Notes: generated by a model not told the origin, from the sequence alone. 64,000 bases of DNA from Entonaema liquescens (GCA_902805475.1 CADCSX010000002.1:62001-126000); one strand, 5' to 3'; positions 33,291-44,485 are shown, counted from the stretch's first letter. A program made the numbers and translations.

Positions 33291-34832
33291 TCATAACATC
33301 ATTACATCGTCTTCTAATTCTGGCTCCGGTTCTGTATCCGCATCGATCTGCAGAAAATCGTGCATCAACGCCTGCTTAGCGCTGATTCGCTTCGTCGGAT
33401 CTAATTCCATACACCTTGTCAAAAACTCGATAGCGCCCTTCTCCTCTTCAGTCAACGTGCTGGGTCTACCGTCCTTGCTAACATCGCTCCTACACGTACT
33501 CCATAGCATAATCTTTTCAAAAGTAAAACCCCTCTCGCCGATAGTAGGTATATTAGTATCAAAGACGCAGCCGTGCAGTTGTCCCGCCATCTTCATCTTT
33601 TTTGAGCCGAATATAGTAGCGATTTCAATTAGCGCCTCAACATCATCTGCGCTGTTGAAGAAAGGGAAACGTTTGCAAAGAATCGTTAACAGAATAACAC
33701 CAGCTGACCAGATATCTATCTTGGTCGTCTGTTCCGTGCACTTGAATAAAACTTCAGGTGCCCGAAACCCGCGGGTACCCGCCCTATTGGCGCGACGAGA
33801 GGGACGGGTGTCATTCACCGGGTAGCCTGGTTGCGGACCAGCTTGAACTGAGCTGAACGCGACAGATTGCTGTAGCTTTTGCTTTCTTACTTGTCGGTCT
33901 TCGTGGCAGAGACATGGTTTAGTCTCTACGCCTTCCCGCTCAGCCAAGCCGAAGTCCACTAGAACTCCGCGCTTCTTATCCGGATCGTAAAGAAAGTTAG
34001 TGGGTTTGATGTCACGATGTATAATGCCTTTTTCGTGTACAGCAGTGAGAGCTGTGAAGAGGGATCGGAAGTACACTCTCATGTCGTAGACGCTCATGTG
34101 GGGATAGTATTTTCTAAAATCTTGGTGGCGGAAGTAAGGGAGAATAGCAAGGACCTGGTCTGCTTCACGGAAGGCCGTGATGAGGGGACAAACTGAATGG
34201 GAATCTCGTAGGTCATGGAGTAGTTCGAGCTCGTTAAGGATACGTGCAGGAGAAGATGTCACGTAGATCTTCTTAATTGCCACGAATTTTGGCTTATGGC
34301 GGGTGCGAGAAGAAACGGAGTTAGATCGGGAATTTCTAAGGGGCGGTGGTCTCCATTGGTTTTCTACCGCGTCCATGTCCCAACGGTTCTCGTACCGATG
34401 ATATTGTATATCTTCAGCTTTATAAACGGTAGAAAAGGTCCCTTCACCAATGCGCTTTATTAAGCGATAGTTATCCTTGAAGTTAGGAAAAGCAGTTTGT
34501 AATTTGTCCATGTCGTGCTGAACACTAAGATCGATCTCGTCGCTATCATCGGAGGAGTCTGTCTCACAGCCGTCGTCTTCTTCGGCTGGATTCTCTTGTT
34601 CTTGTTCTTCATCTTCGCCCTCCTCCGCTAATAAATAGTCCTGGTCGTCATGGTCATCGTGGTCATCGTGGTCATCGTGGTCGTCGTGATCGTCGTGATC
34701 ATCATATTCGTCCTCGGCCCGCCGTGTCCGGCTCTGTGTAGACTCTTCGATGTCTGAGGGTTGGCCCTTAGGTTGGTCTTGGTGAATCTGGAAGGGCGCC
34801 TTGGCCACTCGACGGTGGACAGCAGATGCCAT
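33291..34832 (-). CDS. CDC7: Cdc7/Hsk1-type DDK protein kinase
   Basis: Single exon, 513 residues from the ATG at 34832. Kinase motifs: glycine loop 'GEGTFSTVYKAED' (about 129-141), 'VAIKKIY' (184-190), 'IIHRDIKPTNFL' (270-281), 'LVDFGLAE' (291-298) and 'GTRGFRAPEVLFKC'. Insertions between the glycine loop and the lysine, and between DFG and the APE motif, are typical of Cdc7, the catalytic subunit of Dbf4-dependent kinase. It phosphorylates MCM helicase to fire replication origins. The N-terminus carries a perfect Asp-Asp-His repeat (about residues 44-63) and then an acidic region. It shares a 795-bp divergent promoter with condensin subunit Cnd1. Confidence 0.92.
   Translation of the reverse strand: MASAVHRRVAKAPFQIHQDQPKGQPSDIEESTQSRTRRAEDEYDDHDDHDDHDDHDDHDDHDDQDYLLAEEGEDEEQEQENPAEEDDGCETDSSDDSDEIDLSVQHDMDKLQTAFPNFKDNYRLIKRIGEGTFSTVYKAEDIQYHRYENRWDMDAVENQWRPPPLRNSRSNSVSSRTRHKPKFVAIKKIYVTSSPARILNELELLHDLRDSHSVCPLITAFREADQVLAILPYFRHQDFRKYYPHMSVYDMRVYFRSLFTALTAVHEKGIIHRDIKPTNFLYDPDKKRGVLVDFGLAEREGVETKPCLCHEDRQVRKQKLQQSVAFSSVQAGPQPGYPVNDTRPSRRANRAGTRGFRAPEVLFKCTEQTTKIDIWSAGVILLTILCKRFPFFNSADDVEALIEIATIFGSKKMKMAGQLHGCVFDTNIPTIGERGFTFEKIMLWSTCRSDVSKDGRPSTLTEEEKGAIEFLTRCMELDPTKRISAKQALMHDFLQIDADTEPEPELEDDVMML
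34643..34705. repeat. 9-bp coding minisatellite (Asp-Asp-His repeats)
   Basis: About seven tandem copies of GGTCATCGT/GGTCGTCGT on the plus strand, in frame within the Cdc7-like gene and encoding DDH units. Copies near 34652-34680 are identical; flanking ones differ by single silent changes. Confidence 0.9.
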
Positions 34833-35627
34833 ATTCCAATATTGCGAAATCCTTTTCCCTATTTGTCTTCCTCTACCTTCTCCCCCCAAACATAGCCCAA
34901 TGCGATTCAGTGCTGTCTTATTCTATATTGTATATCGCAAAACGTCAAGAGAACGAAGGCAATGTATCTCTAAAAGGGAACAACGATTGGTAATTTAAAG
35001 GATTAGGCGATTGGCCAAATGTGGTATACAAATTAGTAAAGGGGGGGGTAATAGCTTTAATGCAGGTACGTATGATAAATAAAGTATCGTAGTAATAGTC
35101 CAATGTTTAATTAAGAGCTTAGAATTATTATTTTAGTAGAAATTCCGTAGATACATGTACATAGGTAGTACATAAACCACGACGACGGAATGCCACTGGG
35201 AATTCTCCGATCTCTTATCAGACGCGTTTTTATTAGGCGGACTGATAGGGGCCAGGGGTACTAGGCGCGGGGTTCTACTGGAGAAAATGGATTGATTGGC
35301 GGTCGCGCCTTATCAGGAACCAAACAATAACAAAACCGTTGCTAAAGCACCTGCAGCTTTACCATTTACACCCGATAAATCTCCACATAATTTCTAAACA
35401 TTGATCTTCATCCATGTCGCCATGATTTTCTAAAAAAGAACAACCACATTCTTCTAAAGATACCCACGATATTCACCCCTCTTTTCGAATCCCCCTTTAT
35501 TCATTCTACGGAATGTTCCAGCGTTAGGATTTTGATTTTCTACGAGATAGTTGTTCTTTAGTTAATATAATCCATCACCTCGACTTTATCTATTGGCGCT
35601 CGTCAGGCGCAAATAGTCCCGGTCACC
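34833..35627. promoter_or_regulatory. Divergent promoter region, Cdc7 kinase / condensin Cnd1
   Basis: A 795-bp gap between two cell-cycle genes transcribed away from each other. It contains one MluI cell-cycle box at 35222-35227, almost midway between the two starts. A run of eight G occurs near 35041. Confidence 0.5.
35222..35227. promoter_or_regulatory. MluI cell-cycle box (ACGCGT), candidate MBF site
   Basis: ACGCGT is the core site of the fungal MBF (Mbp1-Swi6) G1/S regulator and reads the same on both strands. It is 390 bp from the Cdc7 ATG and 400 bp from the Cnd1 ATG. A hexamer occurs by chance about once per 4 kb, so the case rests on the identity of the flanking genes. Confidence 0.4.
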
Positions 35628-38600
35628 ATGGATCCGGTTAACTTCGATATAAATGAGGCGCTCATGCATTACATGAGTGACCCTGCGAGTATTGCTACTC
35701 CCGAAGCCGACGGTGCCTTGGTCGATTGCGAGTCCGATCCCGAATCTCTATCCAACATCTCGCTTCTCAACCCGATCTTAAACCCTATCGTCGATGCTGT
35801 CGCCGGAAATCCAGATGCTATTATGCGCAGCGGCTATTTTGACTCGCTGCAGTTCCTACTAAAGTGTGCACCCACTTCCATTGCTCCCCCTGATAACTTC
35901 CAGTCTTCACAGTCTTCCGTCTCGAGATCGCGAGAACCTATTTCTAAGCTTTTCCTGCAATCCAGATATACGCAATTCCTGCCTACTCACGCCCTGAGTA
36001 AGATTTTCGACCTGATCATGAGTGGCTTGGCAGCCGAGGCAGATACCATCAACCATGACCTCGAGAATCCCGACGAACAAGAGATAATTGCCCATCACAA
36101 GTCTCTACTTGAGATATACGGCTTCCTATTGCAGTGGACAATCGCCTGCGTCGAGACGAAAGCCGCCGAGAAATCCTCAACCGCCCCCGTATCGCGCGCC
36201 AGGGGTAAAGGCGCCAAGTCCAAGACTACGAGTAAAGACAAGGACGGTAACTGGGATAGCGCTGCTCAACTTCAGTCGGCGTTGGATGTCATGTCTAAAG
36301 TTCTTAAGCTGAAGCTGGGCAAAATATTCCTAACGACCAGCGAACGCGATACCTTCATAGGTCTTCTCACCAGGCCCGTTTATATGGTCTTGGAAAGCGA
36401 GCAAAGAGTCAAGAATACAGCCATAAAAATGCATGCATTCAAGGTCCTTTGCATCGCCGTGAAACACCACGGTCATGGCTACGGTAAGTAGACTGTAGTG
36501 GTCTAATTGACTTCGGTTGGAATACTAACACGGTTGTAGCGGCGCAAATATCCATCGTCCAGAATCTAACTTACTTCGAACACCTGTCAGAGCCGATGGC
36601 TGAGTTTCTACACATCCTAGCTGAACAATACGACTACCCTCAGTTGGCTGATGAGATTCTAAGAGAGATTAGCAATAAGGAGTTTAACAGCAATGATACC
36701 AAGGGCCCGAAGTCGGTTTCCTCGTTCATAGTCAAGCTCTCCGAGCTTATTCCCCGTCTAGTTATCAAACAAATGACGATGCTAGCTAAACAGTTAGATA
36801 GCGAGGTATGTATGACCCTGAATTATGGCCAACTAGCCTAACGTGAATTAGTCATATACTCTGCGGTGCTCGCTGATCGAGGTTTGTGGTAACATGATAG
36901 CACATCTTACAACTCAGGAAGAACGTAGCGAGAATCACAAGTCTCAGCTCAATGCTTTCTTTGACGTATTGGAGGAGCGTTTCCTGGATATCAACCCCTA
37001 CTGCAGGTGCAGAGCCATGCAAGTCTATACGAGGCTCTGCGACCTTGAGCAGAAGTTCCCTAAGCGTAGGCAAAAGGCCGCTGAACTTGCCTGCAGAAGT
37101 CTAGAGGACAAGAGCAGTCACGTCAGGAGAAATGCAATAAAACTTCTGGGAACTTTGATCAAGACTCATCCCTTTACAGTTCTACATGGGGCTCAGCTCT
37201 CTCGTAAGGATTGGCAGGAAAGGCTTGACAAGGTCGACGCCGAGCTAGACGCATTGCAACCGCCAGCCGGTGAGCCTGGCTTGGGAGAAGATAAGGGTAA
37301 CAATACGGCACTATTAGATGAGCCCACTCAACTAGAGTCGCCTCAGAAACCTAAAGAGATGACTGATGAAGAAAAGATCGCGGCAGTTCAGAAAGCTCGG
37401 GAAGACGCTGCCACATCGGAAGCCATCGAGAAGCTGACTTTGACAAAGCGATATTACACCGATGCCCTCAAGTTTATTGAAGTCTTACATGATGCTACTT
37501 CTACTGTCTGTCAGCTTCTCGGGTCCAAGAATAAGTCTGAAGTGATCGAAGCAATGGACTACCTGGAAATTGGAAATGCGTACAACATCGAAGACAACAT
37601 GGTTGGAATTCGACGAATGATGCGCCTCATCTGGACGAAAGGCAACAGCGACGAGGGCAAGGGTGTACAGTCGCATCTTATCGACTGCTACAAGCGATTG
37701 TTTTTCGAAGCACCAGATAGCTTTAGTCCGAACGACGCCGCCATCTATATTGCGAGAAACATGATCAGTCTTACATCAGGCACTACGCCGGCCGAATTGA
37801 CTAGTTTAGAGCAGCTCCTCGCTACCATGATGAAGGGCGGGATGATCTCCGACCGGGTAGTAACAAAATTGTGGGAGGTATACGGTTTCCACAAGAGAGA
37901 AATATCTCGATCTCAACGAAGAGGTGCTATCATCGTACTAGGCATGCTTGCTACCGCCTCGCCGGAGATTGTCGTCGGTGAAATGGAGACGATGCTGCGG
38001 ACTGGGCTTGGATCGCACGGTCGAGCCGACCTCCAATTAGCCAAGTACACATGCATTGCTCTTCAAAGACTCAACCCTATAGGCCGACAAGCCAAGGATT
38101 CAACAGTCAAGTTTAGCCGCCTCCCGAATGAGCACGCCGTATTAGCAAGGCTGGCAGCAATTACGGAGGTGCCAAGTGACAGCAAGGAATGGTTCGGAGT
38201 TGCCGAACAAGCTATCAATGCTATATACACTCTCGCCAAACACCCAGATATGCTATGTTCTGAGATAATTAGACGTAGGACTAAGGTGGTATTTTCCGCG
38301 CAACAAAAATTCCCCTCTGCATCTCGTCCTGGGTCGAGGGACCAAGATTTCACTGCTACCGTTGACCAAGGCATGACCCAGGGTATTACCATGGGCCTTG
38401 ACGCTCCAACTCAAACCGTCAACCGACTAACTTCAGAGCCACCGGCCGAACCCAAGCAGAGGGCGGCGATTGCGTTATCCCAGCTTCTGTTTATAGTTGG
38501 TCACGTAGCCATCAAACAAATTGTTCACCTCGAACTCTGCGAGCTTGATTTCAAGCGACGGAAACAAGAGAAGGAGAAAGAATCCGCTGCTAAACCGGCC

Positions 38601-39596
38601 GCCCCACGGCCGTCCGTGGGCCGAAAGGGCAAGACGCCTACCCTAGCCGTAGAGGAAGCGGGTGACGAGCTGGATCTGATTGGCGGTACGACAGAAGATG
38701 ATTTCACAGAAGCTATGGCGCACATACGCGAGCAAGAACTTTTATTCGGACCGCAGTCCCTGCTAGCGAGTTTCGGCCCCATGGTAGCCGAGATCTGCTC
38801 GCGTAGCGACGTATATAAAGACAAAGGCTTACAAGCGGCGGCAACGCTTTGCTTAGCGAAGCTTATGTGTGTCAGTAGCGAGTACTGTGAGGCACATCTG
38901 CCGTTACTCATCACCATCATGGAGCGATCGCCGGATGCGACAGTACGGTCGAACGTGGTCATCGCACTCGGCGACATGGCCGTCTGTTTCAACCACCTCA
39001 TCGACGAAAACACGGACTTCTTATACCGGCGATTGGCTGACCGGGACCTGTCCGTCAAGCGGACATGCCTGATGACGCTAACCTTTTTGATCCTCGCAGG
39101 ACAGGTCAAGGTGAAGGGCCAACTGGGCGAAATGGCTAAATGTTTAGAGGATGAAGACAAGCGAATCGCCGACTTGGCGCGTATGTTCTTCACGGAGCTG
39201 AGCACTAAAGACAACGCGGTGTATAATCACTTCGTAGATATGTTCAGTCTGCTGTCCGCGGACCGCCGGATGGAGGAGGATGCATTCCGGCGAATCGTTA
39301 AGTTCCTGTTAGGATTTGTCGAGAAGGTAAGTTTTGTATCCCGTATACAGGCTATTGCTGGGTTTTCCAATGTTTTATCACTGAATACATACTCTTACAA
39401 TATTGAAACGCTGACAATATGACAGGACAAGCATGCGAAGCAACTTGCGGAGAAATTAGCGGCTCGTCTTCCGCGCTGCGAAACGGAGCGTCAATGGAAC
39501 GACGTCGCATTCGCACTAGGGCTCCTCCAGCATAAGAACGAGGACATCACAAAGGTAGTGAGCGAAGGATTCAAGGTTGTGCATGCTGCCGCCTAG
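35628..39596 (+). CDS. Condensin complex non-SMC subunit Cnd1/Ycs4 (CAP-D2)
   Basis: Exons 35628-36483, 36540-36805, 36852-39326 and 39426-39596 give 1,255 residues, matching the CAP-D2 family. It is a HEAT-repeat protein: 'RCRAMQVYTRLCDL', 'SSHVRRNAIKLLGTLI', 'SQRRGAIIVLGMLATASPEIV', 'TVRSNVVIALGDMAV' and 'SVKRTCLMTLTFLILAGQVKVKG' are helical repeat blocks, the last two in the conserved Cnd1 region shared by condensin I and II. CAP-D2 binds the kleisin Brn1/CAP-H and DNA and helps condensin compact mitotic chromosomes. A charged, low-complexity insert ('RRKQEKEKESAAKPAAP') lies near residue 940. Introns are 56, 46 and 99 nt with good branch sites. The start codon follows a leader opposite the Cdc7 gene. 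Confidence 0.95.
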
Positions 39597-40639
39597 ACCA
39601 CCTAACGACGGTGTTCACGACGATATACGCTCCGGTCATGAATGATTAGCCACATCTAAGATACGTATGAATGGATTGATGATCATGGAAGGAGTCTGGC
39701 GCATGTTTCGAGATATGATAGTCCTTATTATATGGAAAATGCGCTTCTTAGAATAAGAATTCGCTATATGATGATTATAATAGTGTCTCCGCTAGTCACG
39801 AAGCTGTTTAGCTAGTCTTATTCTCGTACTCCGTATGGAGCTACCGTGTAAGATCACCAGGTTATGCATCTTCGCAGTTCTCTTACATATCGCCACGTAC
39901 AGATATAAGAAAGACTACGAGTCAATCCCTTTAGATGATTCGTTTTGAATGTACGACTTTCAAGACGAATAGACACAGCTGAGGCGAAATCTTGAGCTGG
40001 ATAATGGAGTCGGCATACAACCCGTTGTCTTATATGTTGGAGATGTAAAAGCATTGAATCTAAGGTTATGTTCGTGCAAGATTTATAAAACATAGGGTTC
40101 AAGCAACCATACATGTTCTCTACCGGGTATGTTTGGTAATTGATCGTGACATTTATGTAGCTGCTCAAGTATCTAGGCACCCATACACTTGTTTCGATAC
40201 TACCTAGGGAACCGTGTTCTTTTATACATAGAGTAGCAGCATCGCCAGACATAACTAAAATATCGTATAACATTGGCTTGAGCACGGCACGAAAATCCAA
40301 ATTCAGGTTCAGGATGTTTCACGTTAGATATATTATGGACTATACTTAAAACTGAACAATCGTATGAGTTCAAGACTCTCCCGGGCGGGTTTAATAGCTT
40401 ATTCGTCTTTTTATATACACGTTCCCGCGCCGTTGCTAGCTCCGGGGAGCTCTTCCGCTCGTAGCCAGCTGCATCTTATATCGCATGTTGGCTTAAGTAT
40501 AATATAGTCCATATGCCACTACGCGCTCTGTTCCCCCTTATTTTGTTACGTTGGACGGCGTGATGGCAAACGTCGGTCTCACGTACCTAGCAAGCGCACA
40601 TAAATCAGTATTCGTTATTCTAAGTAGCTTTACAAGTAC
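39597..40639. other. Convergent intergenic (1.04 kb), nothing seen
   Basis: AT-rich 3' flanks of the condensin and GRIM-19 genes. A 148-codon minus-strand frame at 39854-40300 has no family resemblance or supporting splice sites and is treated as chance. Confidence 0.5.
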
Positions 40640-41142
40640 TTATTCTGGTAGAGGAGGAATAACATACTTTCCGGAGTTGTAGACTTGGGTGTTCTCGCCT
40701 AGGAGCTCTTTCTCGCGGGCTTGGTCCGCTAGATGTCTACGGACGAGATCGCGGTCTTCTTCGGCTTGTAATAAAGGAATTAGGTGAATACGCGACCACA
40801 TCTTTTCTCGGGCAAGTTCGCTATAACCAAAGAAAAATAGACCGTTAGCATCCTTCATTTATACCATTTGGAATGATGGGGGGGCCCCTATAACCGTGGC
40901 GGGGGATACGCACTTTTGCTCTCGGATACCCTGTCCTAGCTTGTAGAAACCAAATGTCATGACGGCGCCCATGGCGAGGAGTAACGTCGTCGGACGGAAG
41001 CCTGGAGCGGGGAGGTTACGCTGTGGTTAGAGAATCGCATGTTAGCATTGTCGATGTGTGGTTGAGGTACATAAATAAATAATAAACCAACCTTGTACTG
41101 CACAGGGCCGTAGCCCCCGACGGGGGGTAGATCCTGAGGCAT
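40640..41142 (-). CDS. NDUFA13: Complex I accessory subunit GRIM-19/NDUFA13 (B16.6)
   Basis: Exons 41142-41092, 41020-40914 and 40820-40640 give 112 residues. The sequence is diagnostic: 'MPQDLPPVGGYGPVQYK', then 'RNLPAPGFRP', one membrane helix ('TTLLLAMGAVMTFGFYKLG') and the signature 'NELAREKMWSRIHLIPLL', followed by 'QAEEDRDLVRRHLADQ'. It is a structural subunit of mitochondrial NADH:ubiquinone oxidoreductase, sitting at the joint of the matrix and membrane arms. Exon 1 is only 51 nt. Both introns (71 and 93 nt) have GCTAAC branch sites. If intron 2 were retained, a spurious frame opens at 40858, which explains a misleading alternative start. Confidence 0.95.
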
Positions 41143-41959
41143 TATGGCCGCTACAATGGTTCGTCCTTTTCTATTTCGTCTCGAGCGTAACGGAATTCGA
41201 GGGTATTTCGTCGTTAGTCGTTAGTCGTTGTTCTTTCGTCGGGAAATTCAATGGACCAATTGGCCAAAGCTCCGATTGATGACGGCCGACGGTTTGGAAT
41301 CTCGACCTTTTTTTTTTACTGGACCGGAGCTCTGCGAAGATTACATAATAACATCACGTGAGGTTACTCTCAGCATCTTTACCTAGGTAGGTATGTACAT
41401 GAGATATGTACTTCCCCATTTGTAACTACCTAGGTACCACCTACATGTACATACATAGATGGATGTAGGTACATCATCACTACTGAAGATGATAAGTGGT
41501 AATAGATCCATGTAGAGAAAGATTCGTTTACTGTATTGTCCTCGAACAGCTCAACTAAATAAATCGCTATGCAGCCGAAAACCCTCAAGCAGAGCCGAAC
41601 CCCCCCCTTTCCAGGTAGATATCATACCTAATGCCTAACCACCTGCACTCCCTGACTCCTCTTAGAATAACTCCCCCCCCCCTCTTAGAGACTATCAAGT
41701 ATGAACACCCATTACAATTGAACCAAATATATCATGTCTTCGCGCCATGAAGAAAATGGGAAAACCTGTTGCAGGATGATAATGATTATGATGATGATAA
41801 TGTGCCTGTTTTTATGCGCCGCCAGAGTCATGCATTCGTCCAATCGTGATACAGACGGACAATCCTATCAGAAAATAAACACTGCCTCTTGCTTCTTGCT
41901 TCTTGCTTCTTGCCTCTACTACCTTAAACTGAACGGTGGTTTACGAATAGGTCGATAAA
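41143..41959. other. Intergenic with repeats and palindromes
   Basis: Holds the GRIM-19 promoter and the FCP1 3' flank. It contains poly-T at about 41310, a patch of TACCTAGGTA/TACATGTA palindromes at 41380-41475, C-runs at about 41600 and 41672, an ATG-rich purine stretch at about 41780, and the 7-bp tandem repeat at 41887-41916. Confidence 0.6.
41887..41916. repeat. 7-bp tandem repeat (TTGCTTC)n
   Basis: Four copies of a TTGCTTC unit, the last ending in TTGCCTC. It lies 44 bp beyond the FCP1 stop, so probably in the 3' UTR. Confidence 0.85.
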
Positions 41960-44485
41960 TCAGCCACCTTCGCCTTCGCCTTCTGCTTGCAATTCGGCCT
42001 CTAGTTCGGCTTCCAAGTCGGCAAAGTCGTCGTCGATGTCATCATTTTCGTCGTCATCGCCGCTAGCTTCTCCATTACCTTTAACATTTGCCTCGCGCGC
42101 AGCATCTTCTTCATCTCCCGTACCCATCGGTGTAGGTAACCCGCTATCCTCTTCGTCTTCCTCGTCTGTAGCGTTTCTTACGTTTCGAAGACCCGTAGTT
42201 CTCGCTTTCGCGATCCGCTGTTTCTTGGCTAGCACACTTCCTTCAGCTTCTTCGCTGACTTCACCTTCATCATCGTCATCTCCCAGCTTACGCTTTTTGC
42301 TCCTGGGTTCCTCCGATTCAGTATCCGTGCCACGGTCCGTCCCTTGGGTGCTCTCGAAATCCGAGTCGTCCATATCCGATCCCATGAACTCCTCGAATTC
42401 CTTATCAACAGCGCCCCACTCCATTCCATCGAGGTCATCTATGGGACTATGTTGGCCATCTCCGATCTCGGGAGGCATTACGTTATATCTGTCATTGGTC
42501 TCTTCGTCGTCGTCGTCACCGTCATCCTCGTCCTCATCCTCGTCTTCCCCTGAGTCGTCCGCGTCACCATCATCAGCAGCGTCGTTCATCTCGTCCTCGA
42601 ATAATTGACGGCCCGAGGTGACGATGGTAATTTTCGGTCGGGGTGGCGAAGCTGAGCCTTCCTCTAATGGCGTTTCCGCATTCCGGTCGGCAGGATGTAC
42701 TTGTATGAGATAAGGTGTCTCATCGAGCTTCACCCATTGTGAGATGGAATCGGCAAGCCAATTTTGGTTTACTATCCTGATGGTAGGAATACGTGCCGCT
42801 TGGCGAACCTTTTGAGTGCGCGGGCGTGTCATGTTAATAACTAGATGGGTAATCTCATCGCTCACACGTGTCCGGATCTCGGCGCCAAAGCTTTCAGCTT
42901 GCATCCCAATTTCGGATCGACGTACGTCGACGTCTAACGGGACGAGTCCCGAGAGCACAAGTTTCGTACCCTTCAGAATTTGCGATTTGAGGAAGTTGAG
43001 GGTTGATCCTACATCAGGAATCACGTCCGGAACGATGTCGCCAGGCTGGCGATTCTCACACCGAGCGTCGTATTGTTCGTAGAAAGAGTGGTGAAGATTG
43101 GTGAGATGCTGTTCGAGGAACTTAAGCTCTTTATCGTCATCCCGTAAAAGCTTATGTCGTTGATGTGATGGACTTTCCGATTCTCCGTTTGTAGCAGGTT
43201 CTGGGTTGTCGCCATTCTCTACCGACTTCTTCTCGGCCTCCTCGTCCACTTTATCTAACTCTTCTTGGAGGTGAAGTAAAGGACGGTCCTTGAGCTGCTT
43301 CTCAAGAGTACGTTCTTGCTCTTCTGCTTGTAATTGTAGAATCGCATTCTCGTCGCTGCCATTAGCCAAGGCCTTTTCTTGATCCGGTATGGGATTTGTT
43401 GTTTCGCTTCCATTAACGTTCGGCCGTGCGGCGTTACCGTTAACTGGCTTTGTCTCGGGGGGAGGCGGTGCGGCTATTATATCTTCCCGCTTGGGTAGGA
43501 AGCTAGAGTTAATGTCTCCAATGCCCGTGAAGAAATCATATGGTGTGACTTTGATTAAATTCGACCTATTCCGCGGCCAAACATCGGCTCGATCGTCAAT
43601 GACTACGACCATGTTGGTACTCACGGGAAACAATCGTTGTAGACTCTTGGCTGTTATACTGTCGTTCTCGTCTCGGCTGATGATCCGGTTGCCAAAGAGT
43701 TTTTGTGTAGGATCAACTATTTTAGCGATATTAAGAGCATACGCACGCGTACCCATTGTATAAACATGTAACTCGAATAGCTGAGATATTCTTTCGAGAA
43801 ACTCGGCTAGGCCTGGACGCATCTTAATGTAGTACCAGCAGCCACTGGCGGCACCTCGCGGGCCATCATCAAGCTGGAAACTGCGCACATCTTTGACGGC
43901 TTCGTAATTGGGATTTGACGGATCGCGTTGCCATTCACCCACGGTAGGATCAATACAAGCGTGAATAATTGTTTGGTCTAGATCGACGACGAGACTAAGT
44001 TTGCGGTCCTGAAGTAATCGGCGCTGTAATTGCATTTCAGCGCGTGCAGCTTGGTCCGCGCTGACAGTAAGGGCAATATTATCGTGTACCATAGCGACTG
44101 TGGCGCGTTCGGTATCGAGCGATTCGCTAGCATACGTCGCCTCCTTCATGTCTTTACCGCATATGGCGCAAAGACCGGCGTATTGTACTTCGTGACTACA
44201 GGACTCCTCGATGGTGACGAGATCCTGGTCACTCTTAATTACTTGTCCTATCTTGACCCGCCATTGCTTGATCTTGCCTTCGGCAGGACTATCCCAATCT
44301 GCGATGCCTGTTTCTTCTATCTCATGTTCTTCGTTTTTGCTCGGATCGCCAATGCTGCGCGTATACTTGAAGGTATATCGAAGGATCGGCTCTTGTTTAG
44401 AGACGTCATCGCCATGATTTTTAAGGAATTTAGATATTGTAATCGGGTAGCGGAGCCGAGCTCCGAGTCGGAGCGTCTTTGCCAT
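41960..44485 (-). CDS. FCP1: RNA polymerase II CTD phosphatase FCP1
   Basis: Intronless, 841 residues. The FCPH catalytic domain begins with the DxDxT motif in 'LVVDLDQTIIHA' (Asp168 and Asp170), which forms the acyl-phosphate nucleophile pair. It continues with 'KMRPGLAEFLERIS', 'LHVYTMGTRAYA' and 'VVVIDDRADVW'. Upstream is a lipoyl-like N-terminal region with a Cys pair ('GLCAICGKDM'), as in other Fcp1 proteins. A BRCT domain follows at about 490-590 ('LVLSGLVPLDVDV', 'NWLADSISQW'), then a long acidic tail that in yeast and human Fcp1 contacts TFIIF. The enzyme removes phosphate, mainly Ser2-P, from the polymerase CTD and recycles Pol II. It is preceded by an unusually long gene-free 5' flank. 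Confidence 0.95.
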   Translation of the reverse strand: MAKTLRLGARLRYPITISKFLKNHGDDVSKQEPILRYTFKYTRSIGDPSKNEEHEIEETGIADWDSPAEGKIKQWRVKIGQVIKSDQDLVTIEESCSHEVQYAGLCAICGKDMKEATYASESLDTERATVAMVHDNIALTVSADQAARAEMQLQRRLLQDRKLSLVVDLDQTIIHACIDPTVGEWQRDPSNPNYEAVKDVRSFQLDDGPRGAASGCWYYIKMRPGLAEFLERISQLFELHVYTMGTRAYALNIAKIVDPTQKLFGNRIISRDENDSITAKSLQRLFPVSTNMVVVIDDRADVWPRNRSNLIKVTPYDFFTGIGDINSSFLPKREDIIAAPPPPETKPVNGNAARPNVNGSETTNPIPDQEKALANGSDENAILQLQAEEQERTLEKQLKDRPLLHLQEELDKVDEEAEKKSVENGDNPEPATNGESESPSHQRHKLLRDDDKELKFLEQHLTNLHHSFYEQYDARCENRQPGDIVPDVIPDVGSTLNFLKSQILKGTKLVLSGLVPLDVDVRRSEIGMQAESFGAEIRTRVSDEITHLVINMTRPRTQKVRQAARIPTIRIVNQNWLADSISQWVKLDETPYLIQVHPADRNAETPLEEGSASPPRPKITIVTSGRQLFEDEMNDAADDGDADDSGEDEDEDEDDGDDDDEETNDRYNVMPPEIGDGQHSPIDDLDGMEWGAVDKEFEEFMGSDMDDSDFESTQGTDRGTDTESEEPRSKKRKLGDDDDEGEVSEEAEGSVLAKKQRIAKARTTGLRNVRNATDEEDEEDSGLPTPMGTGDEEDAAREANVKGNGEASGDDDENDDIDDDFADLEAELEAELQAEGEGEGG

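Noticed and set aside
38525..39214. 229-codon minus-strand frame within condensin Cnd1
   Set aside because: Antisense shadow of a clearly conserved HEAT-repeat coding region.
39854..40300. 148-codon minus-strand frame in the condensin/GRIM-19 gap
   Set aside because: No homology features, AT-rich composition and no supporting splice sites or promoter.
40640..40858. Alternative 72-codon protein starting 'MKDANGLFFFGY'
   Set aside because: It is the last GRIM-19 exon read back through intron 2; the family sequence 'NELAREKMW' requires splicing at 40820.
42036..42608. 190-codon Ser-rich plus-strand frame
   Set aside because: Antisense of the acidic tail of FCP1.
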